Positions 8,890-18,192 of a stretch of DNA of 64,000 nt are shown piece after piece. The position numbers and the translations under genes were made by a program. The DNA comes from CAWGQN01 sp963824885. GTDB taxonomy: Bacteria; Actinomycetota; Actinomycetes; Actinomycetales; Microbacteriaceae. How positions within the stretch are numbered: the stretch's first letter is position 1; every line of letters starts with the position of its first letter. Below the pieces are notes generated by a model that saw nothing but the letters and a program-made list of their open reading frames with translations, was not told the DNA's origin and did no database searches. The DNA lies in assembly GCA_963824885.1 (NCBI GenBank), contig CAWGQN010000005.1, forward strand, positions 62,001 through 126,000. The letters run 5' to 3'.

Positions 8890-10037
8890 CTCCGCGCGGT
8901 AGGAGCCTGAAGGTTGTTTCAGTCGTCGGGACGAGGCCGGAAGTCATTAGACTTTCGGCGGTCGTGAAGCGGCTTGATCGCGATACCGACCACGTTCTCG
9001 TGCATACGGGTCAGAACTACGATTACGATTTGAACGAGATTTTCTTCCGCGACCTGGGCTTGCGCAAACCCGACCACTTTCTCAAAGCCGATACGTCGTC
9101 GCTGGGCGCGGTTTTGGGTTCGATATTGACGAAAATCGAAGCCGTACTCGCGAAAGAAAAGCCCGACGCGATGCTCGTTCTTGGCGACACGAACAGTTGT
9201 ATTGCGGCCGTCATGGCGAAACGTCTCGCAATTCCCGTTTATCACATGGAAGCCGGCAACCGGTCCTTCGACGAGAACGTTCCGGAAGAGACCAATCGTA
9301 AACTCGTCGATCACGTCGCCGACTACAACCTCGTCTACACGGAATACGCGCGCCGGAACCTCCTACAAGAAGGTATTCACTCGTCGCGCATTTTCCTTAC
9401 GGGGTCACCCATGAAAGAAGTTCTCGCCTCGAGCGCGAGTGCGATTGAGGCGAGTCGAGTCGTGAATGACATGGGTTTGACGGAGCGAAAGTTTCTGCTC
9501 GCAAGCGTGCACCGAGAGGAAAACGTTGACAATCCGTCGCGACTCGCCTCTATCCTCGACACGCTGACCCAACTGGGCGACGAGTATCGCGTGCCCGTTG
9601 TGGTTTCTACCCACCCGCGCACGCGCAAGAACCTTGAAAATCAACCGATTCACCTCAAACAAGGACTAACTCTTCACGCGCCATTCGGCTTCAATGATTA
9701 CGTGCGTCTGCAACGTTCAGCCCTTGTTGTCTTATCGGATAGCGGAACCATTAGCGAAGAATCGGCAATTCTCGGGTTTCCTGGAGTGTCTCTCCGTGAC
9801 GCGATTGAGCGGCCAGAAGCGATTGACGCGGCGGTCACGATCACGGCCGGCACCGAGGCAGATGCTGTGGCCGACGCGGTTCGCATAGCCCTCCGTCACT
9901 ACGACGAGGCGGGTCCGCCTTCGGTCCCGTGGGAGTATGAAATAGCTGACACGTCGCGCCGAGTCGTCAACATCATTCGGTCAACCGCGTCAACGCATCA
10001 TTCTCGCGCCGGGATCCGGCGAATGAATCGCGAATGA
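8886..10037 (+). CDS. capG: UDP-N-acetyl sugar 2-epimerase CapG (WecB family)
   Basis: 383 residues with hallmark segments of non-hydrolysing UDP-GlcNAc 2-epimerases: VVGTRPEVIRLSAVVK, HTGQNYDYDLNEIFF, LVLGDTNS, SVHREENVDNPSR, STHPRTRK and LSDSGTISEES. In a CapE-CapF-CapG series it performs the last step, giving UDP-N-acetyl-L-fucosamine. It starts with GTG overlapping the capF stop by four bases. A WecB role in making ManNAc is possible on sequence alone, but the context favours FucNAc. Confidence 0.9.
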   Translation: MTPRGRSLKVVSVVGTRPEVIRLSAVVKRLDRDTDHVLVHTGQNYDYDLNEIFFRDLGLRKPDHFLKADTSSLGAVLGSILTKIEAVLAKEKPDAMLVLGDTNSCIAAVMAKRLAIPVYHMEAGNRSFDENVPEETNRKLVDHVADYNLVYTEYARRNLLQEGIHSSRIFLTGSPMKEVLASSASAIEASRVVNDMGLTERKFLLASVHREENVDNPSRLASILDTLTQLGDEYRVPVVVSTHPRTRKNLENQPIHLKQGLTLHAPFGFNDYVRLQRSALVVLSDSGTISEESAILGFPGVSLRDAIERPEAIDAAVTITAGTEADAVADAVRIALRHYDEAGPPSVPWEYEIADTSRRVVNIIRSTASTHHSRAGIRRMNRE

Positions 10038-11317
10038 AGAATCGTGCGGGCGTGCTCCGACCCGATTCGTGGCGAGCTCCGATTGCGCGCGCGGGTTCGA
10101 TCCTTGCGGCATTTCTTCTCAGTCTCGCAATCGTTCGGACTCTCACTCTCACCGAAAGTGGGACATTCTTTCTCGTCTACGCGCTGCTCGCCGTTTTCGC
10201 GACCGCGGGCCGCTTCGGTACCGACAATCTCGCAATCAAGCTAAGCGGGGGAAAGAACGAAGGGCTCGGCCTGGCGCTTCCAACGCTCTGGACCATGTGC
10301 TCGGCTGCCGCGATCATCTCTACCGCCATTGCACTGGGCGCGCTCATGGCAATGCCCGAGGGTTTTCTTCTTGACCGCTCAACCGCGTTCGTCGCTTCGG
10401 CTGCCGTTGTACCGCAAGCGTTGAGCGTGCTCGCCGGTTCGGCCTTACGGGGTGGTGGATGGCTCGCTATCGGGGTGATCGCCGAACTCGGTTCCCTGCC
10501 GGTATTGACGACTCTGTTTCTCTTCGTGTGGCGTCTTTTCGCACCGGTCGGCATTATGTCTGCCGTGATGTGTCTTGTTTGTGCGTCGTGGGTCACCGCG
10601 CTATGGTCGGTGATCGCCGCTCATCGCTGGATTGCTGATCGCGCTTCTACCCGGCCGCGTCGTGTGCGGCTGTTCTTTCGCCGATATTCGGGTCGATTGG
10701 CCCCCATGATGGGAACGGCACTCTTGTTTTACGGGTTGACGTGGGTGCCGGTCTTCGTGTTGACCGTCGCCAACGCGCCGGACGACGTTTCGCTTTTCAC
10801 GGCCGCCAATCGACTCGCGGGTTTCATCGTCCTCGTGCCCACAATCCAGGTTTCTTCGCTTGGACCGCGATTTGCGGTTCTCTTGAGAAATGGCAGGCTC
10901 GACGAATTGAACGAGTTGTGTCGACGATCAGCCCTGCTGGCGCTCGCAACGACGGTCGCTCCGGGTCTTCTCTTTGTCGTTGCGGGAGGTACCGTGATGG
11001 GCTTCGTTTTCGGACCGGATTTCTCGACTGCCGGTTTTGGCTTGGCCGCCTTGAGCGTGCTCGGCCTTCTTACAGTCTGGGCCGGACAAATCAACCAGCT
11101 CATGCTTTTGAGCGGTCGCGAGAAAATCGCCCTCGTATCGAGTGGCACGCTTGTTCTCATGTGGGCGTTGCTCGGGCTTCCGCTCGCGACGTGGGGCGGC
11201 CTCAATGCGGTGTGTGTGTTGACGCTCGTGGCTGGCGTGGCTTACCTCGTTGTGTCGATTCTCGTACTGCGTCGCCAGGGAATTGTCCCGACCGCTCGAT
11301 TGATCTCGAGGGGCTGA
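10034..11317 (+). CDS. Wzx-type polysaccharide flippase (MOP superfamily)
   Basis: A 427-residue integral membrane protein with about twelve hydrophobic segments spread over the whole length (first: GSILAAFLLSLAIVRTLTL). Such proteins flip undecaprenyl-PP-linked oligosaccharide units across the membrane. It is the last plus-strand gene of the glycan operon and overlaps capG by four bases. Its 3' end overlaps the 3' end of the convergent polymerase gene by 76 bases. Confidence 0.85.
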   Translation: MKNRAGVLRPDSWRAPIARAGSILAAFLLSLAIVRTLTLTESGTFFLVYALLAVFATAGRFGTDNLAIKLSGGKNEGLGLALPTLWTMCSAAAIISTAIALGALMAMPEGFLLDRSTAFVASAAVVPQALSVLAGSALRGGGWLAIGVIAELGSLPVLTTLFLFVWRLFAPVGIMSAVMCLVCASWVTALWSVIAAHRWIADRASTRPRRVRLFFRRYSGRLAPMMGTALLFYGLTWVPVFVLTVANAPDDVSLFTAANRLAGFIVLVPTIQVSSLGPRFAVLLRNGRLDELNELCRRSALLALATTVAPGLLFVVAGGTVMGFVFGPDFSTAGFGLAALSVLGLLTVWAGQINQLMLLSGREKIALVSSGTLVLMWALLGLPLATWGGLNAVCVLTLVAGVAYLVVSILVLRRQGIVPTARLISRG

Positions 11318-12639
11318 ATTGCGATGGGGGGCGCTTCGCCGTCCTCTCCCTCGCGCGAGGGAGAACGTCCGAGGGCGGCATAGGCCAGAATCACGAGCCA
11401 CGAAAGGAGCGCGGTGGGTCCACCCCAGCCAAAAATGGACGACTCGGTCAGCTCCATTGTTGCGACTGCGACGCCGCTGCCAATGAGAGTTCTATCGATG
11501 GCGTGCGACCGTCCCGCAATCACAATGCACGTGATGAGGACGGCCAAGACTCCGGCCCCGATGACTCCTGTTTCTGTGAGAACAGATAAGTACGTGTTAT
11601 GGCCGGCGTAGCCGTCGCGACGATACGTTTCGATCGTTCGATATCCGGTTCCGAGCCACGGGTCGTGCTGCCACCTCTCGAGCATCTCTTCATATAGGCG
11701 AGTTCGTCCCGACGTGATGTCGGACCTCTGCTCATCGCGATTGAAGAATTGAGCCGCTCCGTCAAGAGTTTCGGGTCGGAAACCAAGGGCGAGAACAGTA
11801 GCCAATCCTCCAGCCCACGCGAGGGGTACGAGCATTTTTCGACCCGTCGAAATCAAGAACAATGCCAAAAACCCGACGACGACGGCGAGTGCACTTCCGC
11901 GCGATCCAGACCATATCAGCGCGGTGAGTGAGATTGCGGCGCCGAAAACGGCGAGCGTGCGGTGGCGCGCCGATGCGTAGACGAACACGGCCAAAGGGAT
12001 CGCCACCGCCGCGAGGAGCCCGGCGTAGTTTGCGTTCGTCAGGATGCCCTGAAAGCGCCCGTAATCACCGATCATGGTCCGGTTTCCCCAGACCGCCCCG
12101 ACAATCCCGGCGAGTTGCGCGGCACATATCAGCGCGAATACGAGGGTGAGGTCGCCTCGAACAATTTTCGATGTCGTCCATCGCAACGAGAAGGTCAGCC
12201 CGACGAACGACACCATGACGACAAGGAGTCCCGATTGGAGAAACGATTGGCCGGGCGCGACGCTCGTGATCGAGCTGAGCACCGCCGCACCCGCAATTCC
12301 GCCGAGCGCGACGAGGATTGTCGTGTCGACGCGACGCAAAGGGGAGCGTTTTGCATTGACGAGGAGTGCGATGATGCCGACGGCTATGGGCCCGAATTGA
12401 ATCGCGTATTCAACGACGTCGGGAGCGTCAACGATTCCTCGAATAATTGACGCCGTGAACGATGTCGCAACGACTGCGCGCCACGTTCTTAGTTTCCACA
12501 GGATGACGATTCCGCCGCTTATGCCCATCATGCTGACGGTGATCACCGGCGCGATGATCGCGAGGCTTGTGAGTGTGAGCACAATGAGAATTCCGGCGAC
12601 TACCAGGTGTCGATCAGGGCGATGCTCGGTGCCGATCAC
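11242..12639 (-). CDS. O-antigen ligase / Wzy-type polymerase family membrane protein
   Basis: A polytopic membrane protein of about 465 residues with ten or more hydrophobic helices. It has a large extracytoplasmic segment ending in SGRTRLYEEMLERW, DPWLGTGYR and HNTYLSVLTETGVIG, which is the Wzy_C signature. It should polymerise the repeat units flipped by Wzx. I chose GTG at 12639 because it makes a four-base GTGA overlap with the upstream glycosyltransferase, like most gene pairs here. An in-frame ATG at 12714 would add 25 residues of non-membrane sequence lying inside that gene. Confidence 0.82.
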   Translation of the reverse strand: MIGTEHRPDRHLVVAGILIVLTLTSLAIIAPVITVSMMGISGGIVILWKLRTWRAVVATSFTASIIRGIVDAPDVVEYAIQFGPIAVGIIALLVNAKRSPLRRVDTTILVALGGIAGAAVLSSITSVAPGQSFLQSGLLVVMVSFVGLTFSLRWTTSKIVRGDLTLVFALICAAQLAGIVGAVWGNRTMIGDYGRFQGILTNANYAGLLAAVAIPLAVFVYASARHRTLAVFGAAISLTALIWSGSRGSALAVVVGFLALFLISTGRKMLVPLAWAGGLATVLALGFRPETLDGAAQFFNRDEQRSDITSGRTRLYEEMLERWQHDPWLGTGYRTIETYRRDGYAGHNTYLSVLTETGVIGAGVLAVLITCIVIAGRSHAIDRTLIGSGVAVATMELTESSIFGWGGPTALLSWLVILAYAALGRSPSREGEDGEAPPIAIQPLEINRAVGTIPWRRSTRIDTTR

Positions 12640-13826
12640 GGTGTCGCTACGCTCCTCAGCGCCTCCGCCGCTTTGCGAACAGAAAGCCGATTGGTGAACA
12701 ATTCGCGTGCACATCTCGAGCGGCGCCCCAGCGTTCCCGCGAGGTGTTCATCGAAGAGTGTTTCAATCGCCCGTGCGAGATCGGACACATCACCCGCTCT
12801 CGCTGCAATTCCCGCGCCTGTACTTTCGAGGAGGTCTCCGGCGTCAGACGATTCCTCCACGCACGCGATTGCGGGGATGCCCGCCGCGCAGTATTCGACG
12901 ATCTTTGACGGAAAAGTGGGGGGAGTGACGTGTGGGACCGTTATGGCGATGCCAACGTGAACCGACCTCAAGATCGTCCGGTACTCTTCCCGCGGTAGAG
13001 CACGAAGAAAAGTTATGCTGCTGCTGTTGTCGAGTTCGTTGGCCAAACGCATCAAGGCCGCTCGATCATTCCCGTCGCCTGCGATGGTGAGGTAGACAGG
13101 CCGATTTCCGTTTCGCACATTCGCCACGGATCGAATGAGGGTCTCGACCCCGCGGCCAGCGACGAGTTGTCCGCCGAAAACCATCGTGAATCGATCATTG
13201 CGAATGCCAGCGTATTCGTGCAGTTCGGCGGGTTCGGTTGACCATGGCGGGACGATGACCGTTGGAACGTCGACGCGGGGATGGTATCGACGGAGAAAGT
13301 CTTCGTTCGCCGAACTCATCACCGCGATACGGTCCGCGTTCTTGATTGCCAGACCTTCGAGCCTTCGGAGGGGTTCGAGGGGAATTCGTGCCGTGAATCG
13401 ACCGATTTCACGGTGATGGATGGGAAAGAAATCCCACAGCACGAACACGAGCCGCGACGCTTTTTTGGTGCGCTTGAGGCGCGCAGGAGCTCCCCACGAA
13501 AAAATCCCAACGGATGTAAAGATGCACACGTCATAGGGATTGGCTCGGTCTACCGACGAGACAAATCGGTGAAGTCCGACTCCAGCAATGATGTAGTTGA
13601 TGATTTTTCCGAGTCGTCGTCGTCGAATTGTCGTGGGGCCGACGCTTTCGATTCCGACCGCGCCGCTCGCCGATGTTGTACGACCGCGTTTTCGGGCGTT
13701 CTTTGTATCGTGGACGACGACGTCAACCTCGTCGCCGAGTAACGCGAAAGCGTCTGCCAAGTCGTCAATCAACCACGGATTCTGGTGGGCTCCCGCGAAA
13801 ATGCTCGAGACGATTAAAACGCGCAC
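12636..13826 (-). CDS. Glycosyltransferase family 4
   Basis: A 396-residue GT-B fold enzyme. The N-terminus reads VLIVSSIFAGAHQNPWLIDDL and the C-terminal donor domain has FGGQLVAGRGVETLIRSV and FPSKIVEYCAAGIPAIACV, the nucleotide-sugar binding region of GT4 enzymes. It starts at GTG 13826 and is translationally coupled to the polymerase gene that follows. Sugar specificity cannot be read from sequence. By position it adds a later sugar of the same polymer. Confidence 0.85.
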   Translation of the reverse strand: MRVLIVSSIFAGAHQNPWLIDDLADAFALLGDEVDVVVHDTKNARKRGRTTSASGAVGIESVGPTTIRRRRLGKIINYIIAGVGLHRFVSSVDRANPYDVCIFTSVGIFSWGAPARLKRTKKASRLVFVLWDFFPIHHREIGRFTARIPLEPLRRLEGLAIKNADRIAVMSSANEDFLRRYHPRVDVPTVIVPPWSTEPAELHEYAGIRNDRFTMVFGGQLVAGRGVETLIRSVANVRNGNRPVYLTIAGDGNDRAALMRLANELDNSSSITFLRALPREEYRTILRSVHVGIAITVPHVTPPTFPSKIVEYCAAGIPAIACVEESSDAGDLLESTGAGIAARAGDVSDLARAIETLFDEHLAGTLGRRSRCARELFTNRLSVRKAAEALRSVATP

Positions 13827-13882
13827 GGCGACTCTTCCCGATGTGTCGGCTGATATGCGAAACTCATAATACTTCCGTTCCG

Positions 13883-14938
13883 TCAGTGCGCTCGTAGATA
13901 TGACGAGACCGTGTCTTCCTGGAGGGCCACTCTCAATTTTTTAGCGGCAGCTTCGTCGAGTTTCACGATCGATTGCCCATCGGCTGACGTGTCCACTCCC
14001 GCCGTGGGCGCGGAGAAAAAGTGAATGTGTGATTGGGTAATGTCTTTCACACTGAGGCTGAGCGAGATTATCGCGGAAAGGTCGAAGCTCCGATCAAGCG
14101 ACAGGTGTTGCGAAACGGCGCCGACGAACGATGAAATCGTGCCGGGATTCGTGAGCGTCGATTGGTTGAGAACCGCGCTCACTACCCCTTTGAGGAAGGC
14201 CTGTTGGTTTTTCACGCGTTGAAAGTCGGAGTCTTCAAAGGCGTATCGTTCGCGAACGAACGCGAGTGCCTTCGTCCCGTTGAGATGGTTTGCGCCCCGA
14301 GAGAAAGAGAAAGAGCCAGCCGTGAAGGCTTTTTCACTTGTCACGGTGACGCCGCCGAGCGCGTCGGTCATGGCTTTGAAACCCTCGAAGTCGATGATGG
14401 CGACGTGGTCAATGCGAATGCCAAGGAGCGACTCAATCGTGTGAACCGTGAGGGGTGACCCGCCGTAGGCGAACGCCGCGTTAATTTTTGTTGTGCCGCG
14501 GCCCGGAACGGGAACCCACAAGTCCCGCATGATCGACATGACGTACACGTCTTGGCGATCAGCAGATATGTGCACGAGCATCATCGAATCGGTGCGTTGG
14601 TTGGTCGCCGCCGAGTCGTCGACGTTGGTGGCGTCACCGCGCGAATCGGATCCCAGAATCAGAATGTTCTTTGCCCCCAAAGAATGAGGTGCGGGTCGGG
14701 TGCGATCATCGGGGAACGCGTTGTCGATGTGCTTCCGGTTCGAGTCGAACGTTATCGCCAAGTGTGTCGCATAGATGCCGACGGCGGCGGCCGCAACCGC
14801 GGCGATCGTCACCGTCGGAATGAGGATGGCGAGAAGTACTTTGAGCGGCCTGGGAAGCGTGCGGCGGGGTTTGCGGCCGCGATTGTGGCGCGGCTGCACT
14901 TCGGAATCGTGATCCATGAGCTGGAAAATGTCCGTCAC
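13883..14938 (-). CDS. LytR-CpsA-Psr (LCP) family cell-wall polymer ligase
   Basis: A membrane-anchored extracytoplasmic phosphotransferase of about 351 residues. One transmembrane helix (near residues 33-58) precedes the LCP domain, which shows ILILGSDSRGD, RTDSMMLVHI, VMSIMRDLWVPVPG and TKINAAFAYGG, including the Arg and Asp residues that bind polyprenyl pyrophosphate. It would attach the locus polysaccharide to peptidoglycan. The frame is open up to 15229, inside the divergent ung gene, so that upstream start is unlikely. GTG 14938 is preceded by GAGGAGG with an eight-base spacer, the best ribosome site in the stretch. ATGs at 14992 and 15067 are alternatives. Confidence 0.85.
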   Translation of the reverse strand: MTDIFQLMDHDSEVQPRHNRGRKPRRTLPRPLKVLLAILIPTVTIAAVAAAAVGIYATHLAITFDSNRKHIDNAFPDDRTRPAPHSLGAKNILILGSDSRGDATNVDDSAATNQRTDSMMLVHISADRQDVYVMSIMRDLWVPVPGRGTTKINAAFAYGGSPLTVHTIESLLGIRIDHVAIIDFEGFKAMTDALGGVTVTSEKAFTAGSFSFSRGANHLNGTKALAFVRERYAFEDSDFQRVKNQQAFLKGVVSAVLNQSTLTNPGTISSFVGAVSQHLSLDRSFDLSAIISLSLSVKDITQSHIHFFSAPTAGVDTSADGQSIVKLDEAAAKKLRVALQEDTVSSYLRAH

Positions 14939-15143
14939 GTGGTGGCCCTCCTCGATGCGGAAGCTTACTAGTTGTCCGGCGGGTAGGGACATTGTTGGCG
15001 TGGTGGTTTTCGGGAGCTGGCTGGCTTGCGGCCATGCGTAATGATTTTCGGATACCCGCTGTTCCATTTCGCGCCGGTAGGGGTATGGTGAACGACCATG
15101 ACTGTCTCTCCGACCGTGCGACGCCTCTCGTGAGGGGTCCGCA

Positions 15144-15830
15144 ATGGGAATGACTCTCGCGAAGCTTTCCGAGAATGGACTCCTCGATTCGGGTTGGGCG
15201 CACGCTCTTGCCCCCGTCGCCGACGACATCGCCGCGATGGGAAATTTTCTGCGGGCCGAGGTCGCAGCGGGGCGCGGCTACCTTCCCGCGGGTCACGCGG
15301 TGCTTCGGGCGTTCTCGTATCCGTTGGAGGACGTGCGAGTTCTCATTGTCGGGCAAGACCCGTACCCAAACCCGAGCCATCCGATAGGCCTGTCGTTTGC
15401 CGTGGACCGGCACGTGCGACCCCTCCCGCGAAGCCTCGAAAATATCTACCGAGAGCTTCACGACGACGTGGGAATCAGTCCGCCTTCTCACGGCGACCTC
15501 ACGGCGTGGTCGGAGGGCGGCGTGATGCTGCTCAACAGGGTTCTTACCGTTCGTGCGGGTGAGTCGGGGTCGCACCGGGGTAAAGGTTGGGAGCGAGTGA
15601 CCGACCACGCAATTCGCGTGCTCGTCAATCGCGGGACCCCTCTCGTCGGGGTGCTGTGGGGACGAGATGCGAGGACTCTTGCACCTGCGCTGGGCGACTC
15701 TCCCATCGTTGCGAGTGCCCACCCGTCTCCCCTTTCGGCACACTCGGGATTTTTTGGGTCGCGGCCCTTTAGTCGTACGAACGCGCTCCTCGTTGAGCGT
15801 GGCGCGCAACCGGTCGATTGGCGGCTTTGA
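15144..15830 (+). CDS. ung: Uracil-DNA glycosylase, family 1
   Basis: A DNA-repair enzyme of 228 residues that removes uracil from DNA. Diagnostic motifs are the water-activating loop VGQDPYPNPSHPIGLSF, LLNRVLTVRAGE (normally LLN-x-LTV) and the minor-groove loop HPSPLSAHSGFFG. Length matches the family. ATG 15144 has gaggggt seven bases upstream. ATG 15150 is an alternative. It is divergent from the LCP gene. Confidence 0.95.
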   Translation: MGMTLAKLSENGLLDSGWAHALAPVADDIAAMGNFLRAEVAAGRGYLPAGHAVLRAFSYPLEDVRVLIVGQDPYPNPSHPIGLSFAVDRHVRPLPRSLENIYRELHDDVGISPPSHGDLTAWSEGGVMLLNRVLTVRAGESGSHRGKGWERVTDHAIRVLVNRGTPLVGVLWGRDARTLAPALGDSPIVASAHPSPLSAHSGFFGSRPFSRTNALLVERGAQPVDWRL

Positions 15831-15882
15831 CTGCGCGCGTTACGACCGACTCGGCGTCGTAAGGCGCTTGATCGAAACCTCG

Positions 15883-16854
15883 TCAGCGCCCTTTAAATCG
15901 CGCTTCCGTGCGCGAGAGAAACGCCTCCACACCAATGCCGGCGTCTTGGCTGTGAGCGAGCGCCGCGAGCTCGGCGGGAAGCTCGGCTTGTGCGGCCGCG
16001 TCCCCCTCGCGAATCGCGCGCTTGGCATTTCTGAGGGTTGCCTGAACGGCAAGTGGGGCTTGCTTCGCGATGCGATGCGCGACGTCGAGCGCACGCTCGA
16101 CGTGTTGTCCGTTGGGAACAACGTCGTGAACGAGGCCGATTCGGTGTGCTTCGGCCGCGTCGAAAAGATCGCCGGTGAGCATCCACCTCATGGCGTTTCC
16201 CCAGCCCGCGGCGCGGGGAAAGCGAATCGTCGCGCCGCCGAAGGGCATGATTCCGCGCGTCACTTCGACTTGGCCGAACTGGCTGCCCGAAGCGGCAATA
16301 GCCACGTCGCTCGCCAAAATCAGTTCGATTCCGAGGGTGAGGCACACGCCGTGAACAGCAATGACAATCGGCTTCGAGAGCTGCGGTCCGTCGACGTGCC
16401 ACGGGTCAATACCGCCGTCTGGTACGAAATCGAGTGTTCCGTTTGCGAGCCGTGGTCCGATATCGGCCAGGTCGAGGCCCGCCGTAAAGTGATCGCCGTT
16501 CGCGTAAACGAGGCCGACGCGGAGGTTTTCGTCGCGGTCGAGGTCGCCATACGCCGCGGCGAGCGCCGAGAGCATGGCCACGTCGGCGGCGTTGCGTTTA
16601 TCGGGCCGAGAGAGCCCCATTGTGAGCACGTGACCGTCGCGGGCCACCGTCACGCGACTGTGCGAGGCCGATTCGGTCGACGGGCCGGTCGTAGATTTAC
16701 GAGAAATCAGCGCGGAATCGCCGTTGTGGAGGGCGTGCTGGCCGAGTGGGGCGGTCGAGGCTGACCCGGGTGTGGCCCGGGTCTCGACGGTCGGGGCCGA
16801 TTCCGTCGACGCGGGGTCGGCGGGCGAGTGCGCGGAATCCGCCGTTTCGTTCAC
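15883..16854 (-). CDS. Enoyl-CoA hydratase/isomerase (crotonase) family protein
   Basis: 323 residues. The crotonase fold begins near residue 66 (SRVTVARDGHVLTMGLSRPDKRNA) and has the oxyanion-hole segments FTAGLDLADIG and HGVCLTLGIELILASD. The usual second catalytic Glu position falls in FGQVEVTRGIMPFGGAT. Substrate is unknown. The first ~65 residues are Ser/Thr/Ala-rich with no known fold. GTG 16854 is still favoured because it follows GGGAGGAACGCTA, a good ribosome site. Family members are normally about 255-270 residues, so the extension is notable. Confidence 0.82.
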   Translation of the reverse strand: MNETADSAHSPADPASTESAPTVETRATPGSASTAPLGQHALHNGDSALISRKSTTGPSTESASHSRVTVARDGHVLTMGLSRPDKRNAADVAMLSALAAAYGDLDRDENLRVGLVYANGDHFTAGLDLADIGPRLANGTLDFVPDGGIDPWHVDGPQLSKPIVIAVHGVCLTLGIELILASDVAIAASGSQFGQVEVTRGIMPFGGATIRFPRAAGWGNAMRWMLTGDLFDAAEAHRIGLVHDVVPNGQHVERALDVAHRIAKQAPLAVQATLRNAKRAIREGDAAAQAELPAELAALAHSQDAGIGVEAFLSRTEARFKGR

Positions 16855-17315
16855 TAGCGTTCCTCCCGACTTCGTACCGTGAGCGCGCGCGGTGTTCTCA
16901 ACCGGCGTTTTGCGAGCGCGAGAGAAAAGCGGACGATTGCGAGTGGGTCACTGCCGATTGGTGCGACATTCTCAACGAAGCGGTGCACGTGTCCACGCCA
17001 ATCTGTGCCCCTCGGAAACGCCAAACGCCGCTCGTTTTGACACCTCGCTAGTTTGTCACGTCGCGACAACTCGTGGACGGAAGAATAATGGGAGGTCAGC
17101 ACGCGGGCGTGTCGCAACGCCGGATGCGCCCGTTATTTCGCCGAACGCGTCACGATCAAACGAACCGAATTGGGCGCGTCCGGTCGAGAACTCGCGTGCG
17201 CGAGGTGATTGCCGTCTGTTGCCAGGGTGAAAATATGGGGTTACCGTTGATATAAGGCGTAAATTGTGGTTCGTCTGAAGCGCAATTGAACGTTCTGAGA
17301 AAAGAGGACTGAGAC
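16855..17315. other. Intergenic stretch between divergent crotonase and VOC genes
   Basis: About 460 bases without a convincing gene. Short open frames on both strands lack family-like sequence and ribosome sites. The right end is AT-richer and holds a possible -10 (TATAAG, 17251-17256) and a purine-rich ribosome site before GTG 17316. The left end carries the Shine-Dalgarno sequence of the minus-strand crotonase gene. Confidence 0.5.
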
Positions 17316-18086
17316 GTGCCTATTCGAGATTCAATTATTGCTGGAGCCCCGACGTGGGTTGATCTGGGAACGTCGAACCTGGAGGGTGCACGCGACTTCT
17401 ACGGTCGCATTTTTGGGTGGACGTGCCAAGACACCGGCGAAGAATTCGGTCACTACCAAAACTGTCTCAAAGACGGTTCCATGATCGCCGGTATGAATAA
17501 GTCCGACGGAAGTATGGGGCCTGACGGATGGACCGTCTACCTCGCGAGCCTCGACATCGATTCCACGCTCGAAGCGGTCGAATCCTCGGGCGGTTCGGTG
17601 TTGATGCCGTCGATGAAGGTGGGAGACTTTGGCACAATGGCCATGGTCACCGATCCTTCTGGCGCAACCGTCGGGATTTGGCAAGCGGGTGAACATCGCG
17701 GATTCGGGCTTAAAGACGAACCGGGTGCACCGACGTGGTTCGAACTCACCGCAAAGAATTACGATGCCACGGTTGATTTTTACCGCTCGGCGTTTGGGTG
17801 GCAAACGAAGGCCCTAACCGAGTACCCCGAAATGAATTACACCGTCCTGGTCGACGGTGACACTCAACTCGCCGGGATTATGGACGCGAGCCAAATGTCA
17901 CCGGAACCCGACCGTTCCTCGTGGTCGGTGTACTTCGGCGTGAGTGACGTCGATTCGACTATCTCGACCGCGGTCGAGAACGGCGGCAGACTGGTCGAAG
18001 AACCGAAAGACACCCCGTACGGTCGATTGGCCGGATTAGCCGACCCGACTGGGGCGCTCTTCAAACTCTGTTCAGTGAGCTCGTAG
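17316..18086 (+). CDS. Tandem VOC (glyoxalase/bleomycin resistance fold) protein
   Basis: A soluble protein of 256 residues made of two vicinal-oxygen-chelate domains, one starting APTWVDLGTSNLEGARDFYGRIFGW and one starting APTWFELTAKNYDATVDFYRSAFGW. Each ends in a DPSGA/DPTGA strand. The doubled layout and repeated FYGRIFGW/FYRSAFGW match the actinobacterial group of hypothetical VOC proteins. Whether it is an enzyme or a binding protein is not visible. GTG start with an agagga ribosome site. A strong hairpin follows the stop. Confidence 0.88.
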   Translation: MPIRDSIIAGAPTWVDLGTSNLEGARDFYGRIFGWTCQDTGEEFGHYQNCLKDGSMIAGMNKSDGSMGPDGWTVYLASLDIDSTLEAVESSGGSVLMPSMKVGDFGTMAMVTDPSGATVGIWQAGEHRGFGLKDEPGAPTWFELTAKNYDATVDFYRSAFGWQTKALTEYPEMNYTVLVDGDTQLAGIMDASQMSPEPDRSSWSVYFGVSDVDSTISTAVENGGRLVEEPKDTPYGRLAGLADPTGALFKLCSVSS

Positions 18087-18100
18087 CTCGCTCGCCGTAC

Positions 18101-18134
18101 TTGCCGCCGCAATTACCCACGGTTGCGGCGGCAA
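18101..18134. terminator. Bidirectional hairpin terminator between convergent genes
   Basis: A perfect 12-base-pair stem (ttgccgccgcaa / ttgcggcggcaa) with a 10-base loop between the 3' ends of the VOC gene (+) and menB (-). There is no clear T-run, but position and stability fit a shared transcription terminator. Confidence 0.75.
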
Positions 18135-18192
18135 TCTCTGCCGTCGGCTGGGTTTCGGGGGTCTCCTCTTAGGATGTGTTGTTCAGTTTGGC

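Noticed and set aside
14706..15809. A 367-codon minus-strand frame across the LCP 5' end and ung.
   Set aside because: It is antisense to the clearly identified ung and out of frame with LCP; composition is Arg/Pro-rich.
15667..16764. A 365-codon plus-strand frame opposite the crotonase gene.
   Set aside because: The minus strand carries clear crotonase motifs; the plus-strand text has none.
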